This document shows, piece by piece, positions 25,703 through 33,933 of a stretch of 64,000 nucleotides of DNA. The DNA is from CAVWDI01 sp046259385 (lineage in GTDB: Bacteria; Chloroflexota; Anaerolineae; Anaerolineales; UBA4823). The stretch's first letter is position 1. Each line of letters starts with the position of its first letter. Location: NCBI GenBank assembly GCA_046259385.1, contig JBJYWI010000291.1:44337-108336 (forward strand), read 5' to 3'. The notes below the pieces were generated by a model, which was not told where the DNA came from, made no database searches, and saw only the letters and a list, made by a program, of their open reading frames with translations. A program made the translations under genes and the position numbers.

Positions 25703-26119
25703 ATGGAGGAAAATAAGCTTCAAATTATCGCTTACTGCTGCGAACACTGCGCCTACGCGGCAGCAGACCTGGCTGGGGGTCTCAGGATGCAGTACCCGCC
25801 CCAGATCAAAATTATCCAGCTGCCCTGCTCAGGCAAGCTGGACACATTGATGGTTTTAAGGGCGATTGAAAGTGGCATTGATGGCGTAATGGTAGCTGGC
25901 TGACTGCCAGGCGACTGCCATTACCTGGACGGTAATGAAAACGCTAAGCGCAGGGTCGAATATACATCCGAGATTTTCGCCCAAATCGGTTTGGAACCGG
26001 AAAGGATCCGAATGGTAAACATATCATCTGCGATGGCCGGAGGATTTGTGGAAGCGGCCCAAAAAATGAGTGAGAGAATTGCCGAACTGGGACCAAATCC
26101 TCTGAGAGAGATCGAATAA
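25703..26119 (+). CDS. mvhD: MvhD-like selenoprotein, UGA at 25901-25903
   Basis: The frame runs from ATG 25703 to TAA 26119 with one in-frame TGA at 25901, giving 138 residues when read as selenocysteine. Cluster motifs are CCEHCAYAAADLAG, LPCSGKLD and, after the TGA, LPGDCHYLDGN. The C-terminal part (RVEYTSEIFAQIGLEPERI, then MVNISSAMAGG) matches the other MvhD copies. The TGA sits exactly where the copy at 13883 has cysteine and where the copy at 19078 also has TGA. It is paired with the 1501-aa HdrA. Without Sec decoding a caller would give only 66 aa. Confidence 0.88.
25920..25936 (+). promoter_or_regulatory. SECIS-like hairpin of the second UGA gene
   Basis: ATTACC (25920-25925) pairs with GGTAAT (25931-25936) around TGGAC, 17 nt after the UGA. 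Stem and distance are identical to the first UGA gene, and the loop differs by one base. The cysteine paralogue at 13883 lacks this stem. Confidence 0.6.
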
Positions 26120-26184
26120 GGATTTATTTTAGATTATAGGTACATATTCTTGATAACAATTATTATTGGAATGGAGGTGCTCAA

Positions 26185-26868
26185 ATGATTGTTGCCGAAC
26201 GAAAATCATTAGACGAGCTCAAAACCCTGGTCGCCGAATCCGAAAAAATACTGGTTGTCGGCTGCGGCACCTGTGTAACAGTGTGTTTTGCGGGAGGTTC
26301 GCGTGAAGCGGCAATAACCGCTTCCTCTCTGCGAATGTCCTCCAAGCTGGAAGGAATCCAGCGGGAGATCACTGATGTTACTGTCCAGCGCCAGTGTGAA
26401 TGGGAATACCTGGACCAGATCGCCGAACAGGTAGCTGATGTGGATGTGGTGCTCTCACTGGGCTGTGGAATAGGAGTGCAGGCGATCGCCGAACACTTCC
26501 CCGATTGCTGGGTGGTTCCAGGGCTGAACACAACCTTTCTGGGGCTTCCCACCGAGCAGGGAGTCTGGGAGGAGCGCTGCGCAGCCTGCGGCGATTGCAT
26601 TTTGGGCCTTACCGGCGGCATCTGTCCAATTGCCCGGTGTTCAAAATCCCTGCTGAACGGACCCTGCGGAGGCTCTGAGGACGGTCACTGCGAGATCGAT
26701 CCTGAAGTGCCCTGCGCCTGGCAGCTGATTTACGACCGCCTGGAGAGCAAAAATAAATTGCATGTCTTAATGGACCTGCAGCCGCCAAAGAACTGGAGCA
26801 CTTCCCGTGACGGCGGGCCGCGCAAGATTGTTCGCCAGGATCTCCGCCTGCTGGAAGAGGAGGAATAA
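26185..26868 (+). CDS. metV: MetV, zinc/iron-sulfur partner of methylene-THF reductase
   Basis: A 227-aa protein of the MetV family, which forms a complex with MetF and contacts HdrA/HdrC-type subunits in acetogens. Visible cysteines are GCGTCVTVCF (~28-37), CAACGDCILG, GGICPIARCSK and NGPCGG, with LHVLMDLQPPKNW close to the C-terminus. GGAGGTG precedes the ATG. MetF follows after 2 nt. The association places the whole upstream HdrA-MvhD block in the methyl branch of the Wood-Ljungdahl pathway, which is inference from known MetFV-Hdr complexes. Confidence 0.9.
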   Translation: MIVAERKSLDELKTLVAESEKILVVGCGTCVTVCFAGGSREAAITASSLRMSSKLEGIQREITDVTVQRQCEWEYLDQIAEQVADVDVVLSLGCGIGVQAIAEHFPDCWVVPGLNTTFLGLPTEQGVWEERCAACGDCILGLTGGICPIARCSKSLLNGPCGGSEDGHCEIDPEVPCAWQLIYDRLESKNKLHVLMDLQPPKNWSTSRDGGPRKIVRQDLRLLEEEE

Positions 26869-26870
26869 CG

Positions 26871-27902
26871 ATGGCTACGGAAGTACAGACCATGGAAAAA
26901 GAAAACACGAACGGCTACCTTTCCGGTTCGAACTTGGAAAAGATGCTGCGCGCTGGCCATTTTGCGGTCACAGGTGAGCTGGGACCTCCCCAGAGCGCCG
27001 ATGGCGAGGAGATCCGCCATAAGGCCGGGTTGTTAAAAGGATACTGCGACGCGGTCAACATCACCGATAACCAGACCGCGATCGTGCGCATGTCCAGCAT
27101 CGGCGCCGGGACAATCGTGGTCAACGAAGGCCTAGAGCCGGTCATCCAGATGACCTGCCGCGACCGCAACCGCCTGGCGATCCAGAGCGATCTGTTAGGC
27201 GCCTACGCCCTCGGCATGCGCAACCTGCTCTGCCTTACCGGCGACCACCAGAGGTTCGGCAACCACCCCAATTCCAAGAATGTTTTTGACATGGACTCTA
27301 TCCAGTTAATAAAAATGACCAAGGATATGCGCGACGAATGCATATTCCAATGCGGGGATGCATTTAAAGGGATTGAGCCGCGCTTTTTTATCGGGGCGGC
27401 TGCAGCACCCTTCGCGGACCCGATTGACTTCCGGCCTTACCGGCTTGCGAAAAAGGTGAAAGCCGGGGCGAACTTCATCCAGACCCAGCTGGTTTACGAT
27501 GTGGAGGCGTTCGCGGAATATATGGCCAAGGTGCGCGAGCTTGACCTGCACAACCAGACCTATATTCTTGCTGGAGTCGGCCCCTTGAAGAGCCCCGGGA
27601 TGGCGCGCTATATGAAAAACAGCGTGCCCGGTATACTTGTTCCGGATAAAATCATCGAGCGCATGACTGAAGCCGGTGCCCCCTGGAAAGATAAGAGCAA
27701 GGACGAGCTCACCAAAGAGGATAAAAAAGCCCGCTCAGCCGCATGGAAGGAGGAGGGCATCAAGATCTGCATTGAACTGATCCAGGAACTGCGCCAGATT
27801 GAAGGTGTCGCCGGAACCCATGTGATGGCGATTGAATGGGAGCAAGCGGTGAAGCCAATTGTCGAAGGCGCCGGCTTATACCCGCGGCCTGAGGTGGATT
27901 AA
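26871..27902 (+). CDS. metF: Methylene-tetrahydrofolate reductase MetF
   Basis: A 343-aa FAD TIM-barrel enzyme that reduces 5,10-methylene-THF to 5-methyl-THF. Typical stretches are AVTGELGPPQSAD near the start, DAVNITDNQ, LCLTGDHQ (folate/FAD region), FFIGAAAAPFADP and ANFIQTQLVYDV. The N-terminal 15 residues before LSGSNLEKML are variable. The gene is coupled to metV. In this context the electron donor is probably the Hdr/MvhD assembly instead of direct NAD(P)H binding. Confidence 0.93.
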   Translation: MATEVQTMEKENTNGYLSGSNLEKMLRAGHFAVTGELGPPQSADGEEIRHKAGLLKGYCDAVNITDNQTAIVRMSSIGAGTIVVNEGLEPVIQMTCRDRNRLAIQSDLLGAYALGMRNLLCLTGDHQRFGNHPNSKNVFDMDSIQLIKMTKDMRDECIFQCGDAFKGIEPRFFIGAAAAPFADPIDFRPYRLAKKVKAGANFIQTQLVYDVEAFAEYMAKVRELDLHNQTYILAGVGPLKSPGMARYMKNSVPGILVPDKIIERMTEAGAPWKDKSKDELTKEDKKARSAAWKEEGIKICIELIQELRQIEGVAGTHVMAIEWEQAVKPIVEGAGLYPRPEVD

Positions 27903-27976
27903 CCAGGCGTGGTGAAGAATAATCTTAACGGTATTGCTTATTATACAAAGCAGCCAATGTCGACTGGAGATGGCTT

Positions 27977-29398
27977 ATGAGTGATGAATTGAAAAACGAT
28001 CAGGATGTAAGGACGATAAATCCCGAACTTGCCCGGCGCATCCAGGATGAACTCGGGCAGAATGTATACCTGTGCTACCAGTGCGTAAAATGTTCCAGCG
28101 GCTGCCCGGTCGCAGAATTTTTCGACTGGCAGCCAAACCAGATTATGCGCGCCCTACAGCTCGGCCAGGAGGATATAGCCCTTGAGTCTGAAACTCCCTG
28201 GCTGTGCGCTTCCTGCCAGACCTGCACCACCCGCTGCCCCCAGAACCTAGACATCGCCAGGATAATGGACTTCCTTACCCGCGAAGCTTTGGAGCGCGGC
28301 TTTAAACCGCCCGTCAGCCAGGTGAAGGTGTTTAACGAGGCCTTTATGCGCGAGGTGCGTTTGTGGGGGCGCTCGTACGAACCCGGGTTAATGGCAGAAA
28401 TGGGACTGCACAACCCTGGCGCGATTCTGGAAGATGTCGGGCTCTACACCCGCATGCTGAAGAAGATGAAGGTGGGCTTCCTGCCTAGCATCGGGCACCC
28501 ACCGCGCAAGCCCAAACGCATCCCGGGGGCTTCCGAAGCTGTGGCTTACTACCCGGGCTGCTCGCTGGAGACCACTGCGGTAGAGTTCAATGATTCCACA
28601 AAGGCAGTCTGTGAAGCGCTCGAGCTTGAATTGATCGAGCCAAAAGGATGGGTGTGCTGCGGGAGCAGCGCAGCCCACAGATCCGACCCACCCGCGGCTC
28701 TAAAACTGCCGCTCGAGAATCTTGCTTTGATCGAACAGAGCGGGTTTAAAGAAGTCACCATGCCCTGCGCAGCCTGCTTTAACCGCCATAAAGCTGCCCA
28801 GTACGAGATCCACCAGGAGGAAAGCCACTGGCGGGAGATGGATGTTGAGCTCGGCTATCACTACCAGGATACGGTTGAGGTCAACACCCTGGTTGAAACG
28901 CTTAATAAGCATATAGGAGCTGAGACTCTTTCCCGCAAGGTAAAGAAGCCTCTCGAGGGATTGAAGGTTGTATGCTATTACGGCTGCCTGCTGACCCGCC
29001 CTCCCCAGGTGACCGGGTCGCCGAATCCTGAGAACCCGACCGATATGGATGAACTGGTAACCGCATTGGGAGCGGAAGTGCTGGACTGGTCGTATAAGAC
29101 CTGCTGCTGCGGCGCAGCCCATTCACTCACTCGCCCGGATATCGTCGTGAAGCTGAGCGGCAACATCGTGAATCAAGCCCGCAACGTCGGCGCGGATGTG
29201 ATCGCGGTCGCCTGCCCGCTCTGCCATATGAACCTGGATGCGCGCCAGTTCCAGATGGAAGTAGAAGAACCAATGCCAATTATGTTCTTCACCCAGTTGA
29301 TGGCGCTCGCCCTGGGATTGCCGGAGAAGGAAGCTGTTCTACACAAAAACCTGGTCGATCCGCGCCCGCTGCTAAAAGAGAAAGGGTTCATAAATTAA
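27977..29398 (+). CDS. HdrC-HdrB fusion protein
   Basis: A 473-aa fusion. Residues about 1-110 are HdrC-like with two [4Fe-4S] motifs (CYQCVKCSSGCP ~32 and CASCQTCTTRCP ~77). The remainder is HdrB-like with two CCG domains: YYPGCSLETT, VCCGSSAAH and PCAACFNRH in the first; CYYGCLLTRPP, TCCCGAAHS and ACPLCHMNL in the second. These bind the noncubane clusters of HdrB. Only one copy serves three HdrA genes. It ends the locus, and a strong terminator follows. Confidence 0.93.
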   Translation: MSDELKNDQDVRTINPELARRIQDELGQNVYLCYQCVKCSSGCPVAEFFDWQPNQIMRALQLGQEDIALESETPWLCASCQTCTTRCPQNLDIARIMDFLTREALERGFKPPVSQVKVFNEAFMREVRLWGRSYEPGLMAEMGLHNPGAILEDVGLYTRMLKKMKVGFLPSIGHPPRKPKRIPGASEAVAYYPGCSLETTAVEFNDSTKAVCEALELELIEPKGWVCCGSSAAHRSDPPAALKLPLENLALIEQSGFKEVTMPCAACFNRHKAAQYEIHQEESHWREMDVELGYHYQDTVEVNTLVETLNKHIGAETLSRKVKKPLEGLKVVCYYGCLLTRPPQVTGSPNPENPTDMDELVTALGAEVLDWSYKTCCCGAAHSLTRPDIVVKLSGNIVNQARNVGADVIAVACPLCHMNLDARQFQMEVEEPMPIMFFTQLMALALGLPEKEAVLHKNLVDPRPLLKEKGFIN

Positions 29399-29440
29399 TG
29401 CACAAAACAGCTTTTCGCTACTCACCTGTCCTGTTACCAC

Positions 29441-29472
29441 AACCGCCCAATACGATTGCTGGGCGGTTTTTG
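29441..29472 (+). terminator. Strong intrinsic terminator of the Hdr locus
   Basis: AACCGCCCA (29441-29449) pairs perfectly with TGGGCGGTT (29460-29468), and the T-run spans 29467-29471. It closes the 19-kb plus-strand locus. Confidence 0.85.
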
Positions 29473-29540
29473 GTTGCATATCTCTAGGGCATATACCGCT
29501 AACACTCCAGCCGGTTTGGAAATCAGATCCCAAGCGAGAT

Positions 29541-29636
29541 AAGTTGCCTGGCACTTTTTTGGTTTTTCAGATTCTGTTCGTTAATCTCACGACATGGGGA
29601 TCAAAGCATATCCAATTTCAAGTGCCAGGCACCTTC
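29541..29636. repeat. MITE-like inverted-repeat element, copy 1
   Basis: The left end contains TTGCCTGGCACTTTTTTGG (29544-29562). The right end contains AAGTGCCAGGCACCTTC (29620-29636), its inverted counterpart. The ~96-bp unit has no coding capacity. A second copy with the same layout lies at 31203-31297. Similar GTGCC-T-GGCAC palindromes are known as dispersed non-autonomous elements in bacteria. Confidence 0.7.
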
Positions 29637-29739
29637 CGCCATCTTAAACTCAGCATGATATAAATCTGCCTTCTCATTGGTAACTGTATCTTATAAGCTG
29701 ATCGGGAAATCCGACTTGAAATACAAATTTTATAAGAAT

Positions 29740-30192
29740 CTACAGAATGCGCTTTTGTAGAAAGTAGCGGGTGTGTCCTTCTGGGAAATCATCAAGGCTT
29801 CCGAATATCTGGTAGCCTATCTTTTTATAGAAGTCCAGTGCCTGGAAGTCAAACGTATCCAGATAAGCTTGCTTGCAGCCGCGTTTGACCGCCTCCGCCT
29901 CGGCGAGTCGCATCAACTCTCTGCCATACCCCCGTCCCTGCAGCCCTTCGTCTACCCACAACAAGCTGACAAAGAGCCAGCCCCAGTAGGTTTCGCCATA
30001 AAGGCCTCCAACTATCTGATCCTGCTCATCTCGCAGGAAAAAAGCGAGCTTGCGCAGGTTGAGCCTTTCCACCCGGGATTCGTTGAATTCAACCAGGTGC
30101 CGCTCCAATGTTTTGATATTAGCCCTTGATGGAGGAGCTTCTACCGTGATCCGGTACGGATCTTCATTGAAACTAGACAGGTTTTTTTTCAT
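29740..30192 (-). CDS. GNAT family N-acetyltransferase
   Basis: The start is taken at ATG 30192 (MKKNLSSF) behind AGGA, giving 150 aa. It has the GNAT acetyl-CoA motif LQGRGYGRELMRLAE, preceded by LLWVDEG and followed by YLDTFDFQALDFYKKIGY. The acceptor is unknown. It is a single minus-strand gene between the Hdr terminator and a gene-poor stretch. Confidence 0.88.
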   Translation of the reverse strand: MKKNLSSFNEDPYRITVEAPPSRANIKTLERHLVEFNESRVERLNLRKLAFFLRDEQDQIVGGLYGETYWGWLFVSLLWVDEGLQGRGYGRELMRLAEAEAVKRGCKQAYLDTFDFQALDFYKKIGYQIFGSLDDFPEGHTRYFLQKRIL

Positions 30193-30613
30193 AACTGAAA
30201 TTCCTATTTGTTCTCCCAACTACCGTTGATTTTATAAATGCGGAGATTAACACAGCTAAAATCTATGGTTTTTTTCAAACATCCTTGAAGTCCTTAACAC
30301 AGCACACAAGACAGGTTGGCTGGCAGTATCACCAGAACAGCCAGCAAAAAATCCTGAAATACAAAAGGTCAGAAGTGTAATACACAATCGAAGGCAGCCT
30401 GAGTTATGGGAAGCCTCCTTATTATTAAGAATCCAAAATGCCGCCTGGTCTTCCGCCCGGGCCAGGTTCATCATAAAGATGAAAGGCCATTGCGGAGAAA
30501 CCAACTTGTTTAAGGTCGCTGCAAGATACAACGACCGAGAAGGAATATATTCCTCGTTTCTAATTCAACTCGCTAATAATACAGATCAATTTATAAAATG
30601 CAATCGGAAATAG
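30193..30613. other. Intergenic region, nothing recognised
   Basis: About 420 nt with only short frames of improbable composition on both strands and no clear terminator or promoter. Confidence 0.4.
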
Positions 30614-31027
30614 TTAACCCCATTTATTCGATCCCGGGCTTGCGTGCTGGCGGCCGGCTGATTCTATTGATCTTTCTTCTCCTGTTATTTCAAGTTCTTT
30701 ATCAATCTCATTTTGGGTTATAAAACCGTGTGATATGTGGGGAGGATCAGGTATATGGCCAATTACCTGAACGGTTTTTATGATGGAGACCCCCAGCGTT
30801 CCGGATATCAAATCCTGGGCGGATTCCAATCCACTCTGATCTTTAGCATCCACCGGAACCACTATGTTGCATATTTGCCCATCAACTTTGAAATCCTCGA
30901 CTATGTCAGCTCGAATCACCACATAACTATCTTCTCCTAATTCTGCGATTTCATTTTTTCGATAGTTTTCTTCCAGGTCCCCCGTTTGTGATGCGTAACC
31001 AAATACCCAAACCCGCGTCCTTTCCAT
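30614..31027 (-). CDS. Hypothetical protein
   Basis: A 137-aa soluble protein preceded by a very good ribosome-binding site (AAGGAGG). The first 100 residues alternate strand and helix (VWVFGYASQTGDLEEN, SYVVIRADIVEDF, ICNIVVPVDAKD). The C-terminal 35 residues are charged and probably disordered. I do not recognise the family. It is flanked by the GNAT gene and a repeat copy. Confidence 0.6.
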   Translation of the reverse strand: MERTRVWVFGYASQTGDLEENYRKNEIAELGEDSYVVIRADIVEDFKVDGQICNIVVPVDAKDQSGLESAQDLISGTLGVSIIKTVQVIGHIPDPPHISHGFITQNEIDKELEITGEERSIESAGRQHASPGSNKWG

Positions 31028-31202
31028 TTCTTTCCTCCTTTATATCTGGTTAATTATTGACAATGATAGATTAACAAAAATTAATCACAAAGTCAATATT
31101 ATGTTTCAATGATTCAACAGCGGAGAGTCATCTAATTTTATTCTTCTCGCAGAAATCTCAACTGCTGTGGTTCTGGAAGTTATAAAATCAATCCTACCAG
31201 AT

Positions 31203-31297
31203 GAGGTGCCTGGCACTTTTTTGGATAAACCAGGTTATGACTTTAGTCCCGCAAAGTTGGGGACAAGCCTTCTCAATTTAAAGTGCCAGGTACCTTC
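31203..31297. repeat. MITE-like inverted-repeat element, copy 2
   Basis: GGTGCCTGGCACTTTTTTGG at 31205-31224 and AAGTGCCAGGTACCTTC at 31281-31297 repeat the two ends of the element at 29541-29636. It lies between the hypothetical gene and the DinB gene. Confidence 0.7.
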
Positions 31298-31483
31298 AGT
31301 TGCCAGAAAGAGTGCCTTTATTTTCGATATCCTGATTCCAGCATTCAATGGTGGGGGTAAAATAGAAAAGCGTATTTCGAACCAGGAATGGAGATTATTC
31401 ATCCCAGCAGCACGTAACCAGGAATGTTTTTTATGTGGTTATTCAAATTTTAGATTCCGCAATAAGCAGACAAAGGATTTTCG

Positions 31484-31972
31484 ATGGAAAAATTAGACGC
31501 ACTTACCACAATCTTCAGTCATCACCTATGGGCAAACCTGCTTCTGCTCGATCGATGCAGCAAGCTGACTGACGAACAGCTGGATACCAGCGTTCCTGGC
31601 ACTTACGGGACTATTCGAGAAACTTTGCTTCACATCATGACTTCCGAACAATCCTATTTTTCCCGCATCAGCACCGGCAAACGTCACCCGTTTCCCGAAG
31701 AACCTCCACAGATGAAAATTGCAGAGATGATAGAGACATCACAAAAAACCGGATCAGGTTTAATTGAGTGGGCTGCAAAGGTGCAGGCTGATGACATCGT
31801 CAGATTGGATTGGGACGGAACTCCCCGTGATGTGCCAAAGACAATCATTCTTAATCAGGTGATCAACCACGCTACCGAACATCGTTCCCAGATTATGACG
31901 ATCATGACCCAATTAGGGATCGACCCACCCGATTTGCAGAGCTGGGCATATTTTGATGAAATGGAAAAATAG
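31484..31972 (+). CDS. DinB-family protein
   Basis: A 162-aa four-helix DinB-like protein. Histidines expected to bind a metal stand in HHLWANLLLL (helix 1), ETLLHIMTSEQSY (helix 2) and NQVINHATEHRSQI (helix 3). Family members include thiol-dependent transferases and detoxification enzymes, often of unknown substrate. No operon partner is evident. Confidence 0.85.
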   Translation: MEKLDALTTIFSHHLWANLLLLDRCSKLTDEQLDTSVPGTYGTIRETLLHIMTSEQSYFSRISTGKRHPFPEEPPQMKIAEMIETSQKTGSGLIEWAAKVQADDIVRLDWDGTPRDVPKTIILNQVINHATEHRSQIMTIMTQLGIDPPDLQSWAYFDEMEK

Positions 31973-32040
31973 ATATAGTAATTCTATCAATTCTTTTATA
32001 AGCAAGTTGGATGCCAGATACCTAGCATGAAAATCTACGC

Positions 32041-33933
32041 TTACAACGCCTCCATACGCTCAAACTGGCTGTTATATAAGTCAGCATAGAAGCCGTTCCG
32101 CGCCAATAATTCTTCATGTTTACCCTGCTCGACAATATCGCCTTCATTCATCACCAGAATCCAGTCAGCATTACGGATGGTGGATAAACGGTGGGCAATA
32201 ATAAAACTGGTGCGATTCCGCATCAGGTTATCCATTGCCTTTTGAATCAGCACTTCGGTACGGGTGTCAACCGAACTGGTGGCTTCATCGAGGATCAGCA
32301 TTTTTGGATCAGTAACAATAGCGCGCGCAATACTGAGCAGCTGTTTTTGACCCTGGGAGATATTGGTCGCCTCTTCATTCAGCACAAGGTTATAGCCTTC
32401 CGGCAGCGTGCGCACAAAGTGATCAACGTGTGCTGCCTTGGCTGCCCGGATGACATCCTCATCGCTGGCAGCAGGGTAGCCGTAGCGAATATTCTCCATG
32501 ATGGTATCGTTGTAAAGCCAGGTGTCCTGCAGCACCATGCCGAACATGCAGCGCAGGTCATCTCGCCGGAAATCCTTGATATTATGACCATCAATCAGGA
32601 TTGCCCCGTCGTTGACATCGTAAAAACGCATTAGCAGTTTTACCATGGTGGTTTTCCCGGCTCCGGTGGGGCCAACCAGGGCGATTTTTTGGCCTGCCTT
32701 CAAATCAACTGAGAAATCGTGAATCACTAAGTCACCAGGGCTGTATCCAAAGCGAACATTCTGGAAAACAACTTGTCCTTCAATTTCCTCTGGGCTGATG
32801 GGGGTTTCAATATCAGGCACTTCCTCTTCTTCAGCTAGGAACTCGAAGACACGCTCGGCGGCGGCGGCTGTCTGTTGAAAAATGTTTGAAATATTTGCAA
32901 TTTGCGTGATGGGTTGAGTGAACAGACGCACATACTGAATAAAAGCCTGGATATCCCCAACAGTAATAATTCTTTGGGCAGCCAGGTAACCCCCAAGAAC
33001 GCAAACCACCACATAGACCAGATTACTAATGAAATTCATGACCGGGAAGATCAAACCCGACAAGAACTGGGACTTCCAGGCAGAGCTGTAGAGGGTGCTG
33101 TTCAATCCATTGAAACGTGCAATGCTATCGGCTTCTCCATTAAACGCCTTCATGACAAGATGCCCACCGAACATTTCCTCTACATGTCCATTGACATGCC
33201 CTAAATAGTCCTGCTGCTGCATGAAGTATTTTTGCGACTGGCGGACAACGAGGAGAATCACGATAATCGAGAGCGGTATCACCAACAATGCCGCCAGAGT
33301 CATCTGCCAGCTAATGGTCAGCATCATGACTAGCACTCCAACCACGGAAACAACCGAAGTCACTATTTGCGACAGACTCTGATTGAGCGTCTGATTGATC
33401 GTGTCGACATCATTGGTTATGCGTGAAAGCACCTCACCCTGGGGTGTGTGATCAAAGTACTTAAACGGCAGATGGTTGATCTTTTCGGCGATATCTTTGC
33501 GGAAGCGGTAAGTGATATCCATGGCGATATTTGACATGATCCAGCCCTGGATGAATGCAAATAATGCTGAACCGAGATATAAGGCGAGAGCCGTCAACAA
33601 GACCCGCCCAATGTATTCGAAATCAATCCCGGCTCCTGTCCCGCTGATTTGCCCCATGACACCTTCAAAGAGCTTGGTGGTAGCGTCTCCCAATATTTTC
33701 GGACCGATAATGGTGAAAGTGGTGGAGGCGACCGCAAACAGGATCACAATCACAATAGAGAATCGGTAACTTCCCAGGTACTGAATTAATTTTCGCATGG
33801 AGCCCCAAAAATCGCGGGCTCTGTCACCTTTCATAAATGCCATCGGGCCGCCGCGCCCCATCGGTCCATGCCCTCTCATGGGACCACGAACAGGTTTCTG
33901 ACCTGAAGGCCCATTACGGCTCTGCTCATTCAT
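32041..33933 (-). CDS. ABC exporter half-transporter, catalytic subunit
   Basis: A 630-aa type IV ABC exporter with a Gly/Pro/Arg-rich N-terminal tail, six membrane helices (about 50-330) and a C-terminal ATPase. Walker A is GPTGAGKTT, the signature is the unusual NISQGQKQ, and Walker B is LILDEATSS with the catalytic Glu present. It overlaps the partner gene by 4 nt. By analogy with TM287/TM288-type heterodimers, its ATP site is the active one, while its odd signature completes the degenerate site of the partner. It probably exports drugs or lipids. Confidence 0.9.
   Translation of the reverse strand: MNEQSRNGPSGQKPVRGPMRGHGPMGRGGPMAFMKGDRARDFWGSMRKLIQYLGSYRFSIVIVILFAVASTTFTIIGPKILGDATTKLFEGVMGQISGTGAGIDFEYIGRVLLTALALYLGSALFAFIQGWIMSNIAMDITYRFRKDIAEKINHLPFKYFDHTPQGEVLSRITNDVDTINQTLNQSLSQIVTSVVSVVGVLVMMLTISWQMTLAALLVIPLSIIVILLVVRQSQKYFMQQQDYLGHVNGHVEEMFGGHLVMKAFNGEADSIARFNGLNSTLYSSAWKSQFLSGLIFPVMNFISNLVYVVVCVLGGYLAAQRIITVGDIQAFIQYVRLFTQPITQIANISNIFQQTAAAAERVFEFLAEEEEVPDIETPISPEEIEGQVVFQNVRFGYSPGDLVIHDFSVDLKAGQKIALVGPTGAGKTTMVKLLMRFYDVNDGAILIDGHNIKDFRRDDLRCMFGMVLQDTWLYNDTIMENIRYGYPAASDEDVIRAAKAAHVDHFVRTLPEGYNLVLNEEATNISQGQKQLLSIARAIVTDPKMLILDEATSSVDTRTEVLIQKAMDNLMRNRTSFIIAHRLSTIRNADWILVMNEGDIVEQGKHEELLARNGFYADLYNSQFERMEAL

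Noticed and set aside
19282..25903. The two in-frame TGAs read as nonsense mutations or assembly errors
   Set aside because: Both occur at the same alignment position in two paralogues, are followed by fully conserved sequence and are backed by matching hairpins; selenocysteine explains them better.
30256..30531. A 91-aa minus-strand frame in the gap upstream of the GNAT gene
   Set aside because: Composition is erratic, no good ribosome-binding site or family is seen, and the frame does not resemble its neighbours.
29541..31297. CRISPR array
   Set aside because: Only two copies 1.6 kb apart with genes between and inverted ends; no regularly spaced repeats exist anywhere in the window that I could find.
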